Of a stretch of DNA of 64,000 nucleotides, positions 63,737-64,000 are shown piece by piece. Made by a program: the position numbers and the translations under genes. Origin of the DNA: Sipunculus nudus (lineage: Eukaryota > Annelida > Sipuncula > Golfingiida > Sipunculidae); contig CM049306.1 in NCBI GenBank assembly GCA_026874595.1, forward strand, positions 104,357,142 to 104,421,141, read 5' to 3'. The number at the start of each line of letters is the position of its first letter. The first letter of the stretch is position 1. The notes beneath the pieces were generated by a model that worked only from the letters and a program-made list of their open reading frames with translations, did not search any database and had not been told where the DNA came from.

Positions 63737-63797
63737 TTAGTTCGTGTTTCTTACTGCTCGTCCAACATACTGCTTAATGATCTCTCCGACGTACACC
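63737..63797 (-). CDS. Possible terminal exon of another minus-strand gene
   Basis: On the minus strand an acceptor-like TTTATTATTAAG is followed by one split-codon base and 19 codons, VYVGEIIKQYVGRAVRNTN, ending in TAA. The residue mix looks like real protein, and CG-containing codons stand out from the AT-rich surroundings. It is too short to identify. The remaining gene would lie beyond the right end of the window. Confidence 0.35.
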
Positions 63798-64000
63798 CTT
63801 AATAATAAATTGTTAAAAAGTAGGAATAATAAAACCATTATTTGTATGTTCATTTGGCAAATGTTAAAATTAAATATTTAAACGTGTCTTGTAAAACAAT
63901 ATTTTATTTAAAATGATTTTGCAAGAAAATACAATTGTGTATGAATGCATCACATCTCTCTCTCTTTCTGTCTCTCTCCTTCTCACCCCCCCCCCCTCTC
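63798..64000. repeat. Window end with CT microsatellite and poly-C
   Basis: From about 63953 the plus strand is a (CT)n-rich tract followed by a run of about ten C. The rest is AT-rich non-coding DNA. Confidence 0.7.

Overview
This is animal nuclear DNA. It is AT-rich, split into many introns, and mostly made of non-coding repeats. Two multi-exon genes can be assembled with GT-AG junctions and consistent intron phases: a claudin-superfamily membrane protein and a rhomboid pseudoprotease. The gene content, a young Ty3/gypsy element, a pogo-like MITE and the abundant tandem-repeat elements suggest a marine invertebrate, probably a bivalve or other mollusc. That placement is inference, because nothing in the window is species-diagnostic.

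Layout. The last coding exon of an unrecognised + strand gene lies at 436-591. From about 3.5 to 15 kb there is repeat DNA only. A + strand four-transmembrane gene of the claudin/PMP22 superfamily occupies 15982-21304. It has two interchangeable-looking first exons, one shared middle exon and a last exon coding for an unusually long cytoplasmic tail. Converging on it, an inactive-rhomboid (iRhom-like) gene runs on the minus strand from 57258 down to its stop at 23249. Eight exons (1596 nt, 531 codons plus stop) all join in phase; the start of the gene was not found. A possible last exon of another minus-strand gene sits at 63737-63797.

The rhomboid introns are loaded with repeats. A 73-bp minisatellite of roughly 47 copies (32017-35475) abuts one exon and is a copied-out version of that exon's 3' end plus its splice donor. 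A 27-bp minisatellite follows another exon. A large fold-back lies at 41.7-42.4 kb. An 8.6-kb LTR retrotransposon (44966-53572) has near-identical 1343-bp LTRs, lacks gag and the start of protease, and has its RNase H region interrupted by another element.

The dominant repeats fall into at least three families (called A, B and C here) that differ in sequence but share one plan: a 5' hairpin, an 11-14 nt inverted-repeat arm set back from the 5' end, tandem units carrying the palindrome GGTGGCGCCACC or a variant, a GC-rich microsatellite, and the partner arm at the 3' end, in A and B inside a terminal hairpin. This resembles non-autonomous Helentron-type (HINE/DINE-like) elements. Three of the four A copies sit inside other mobile elements (a B element, a C element and the LTR element), so family A appears to be the most recently active.
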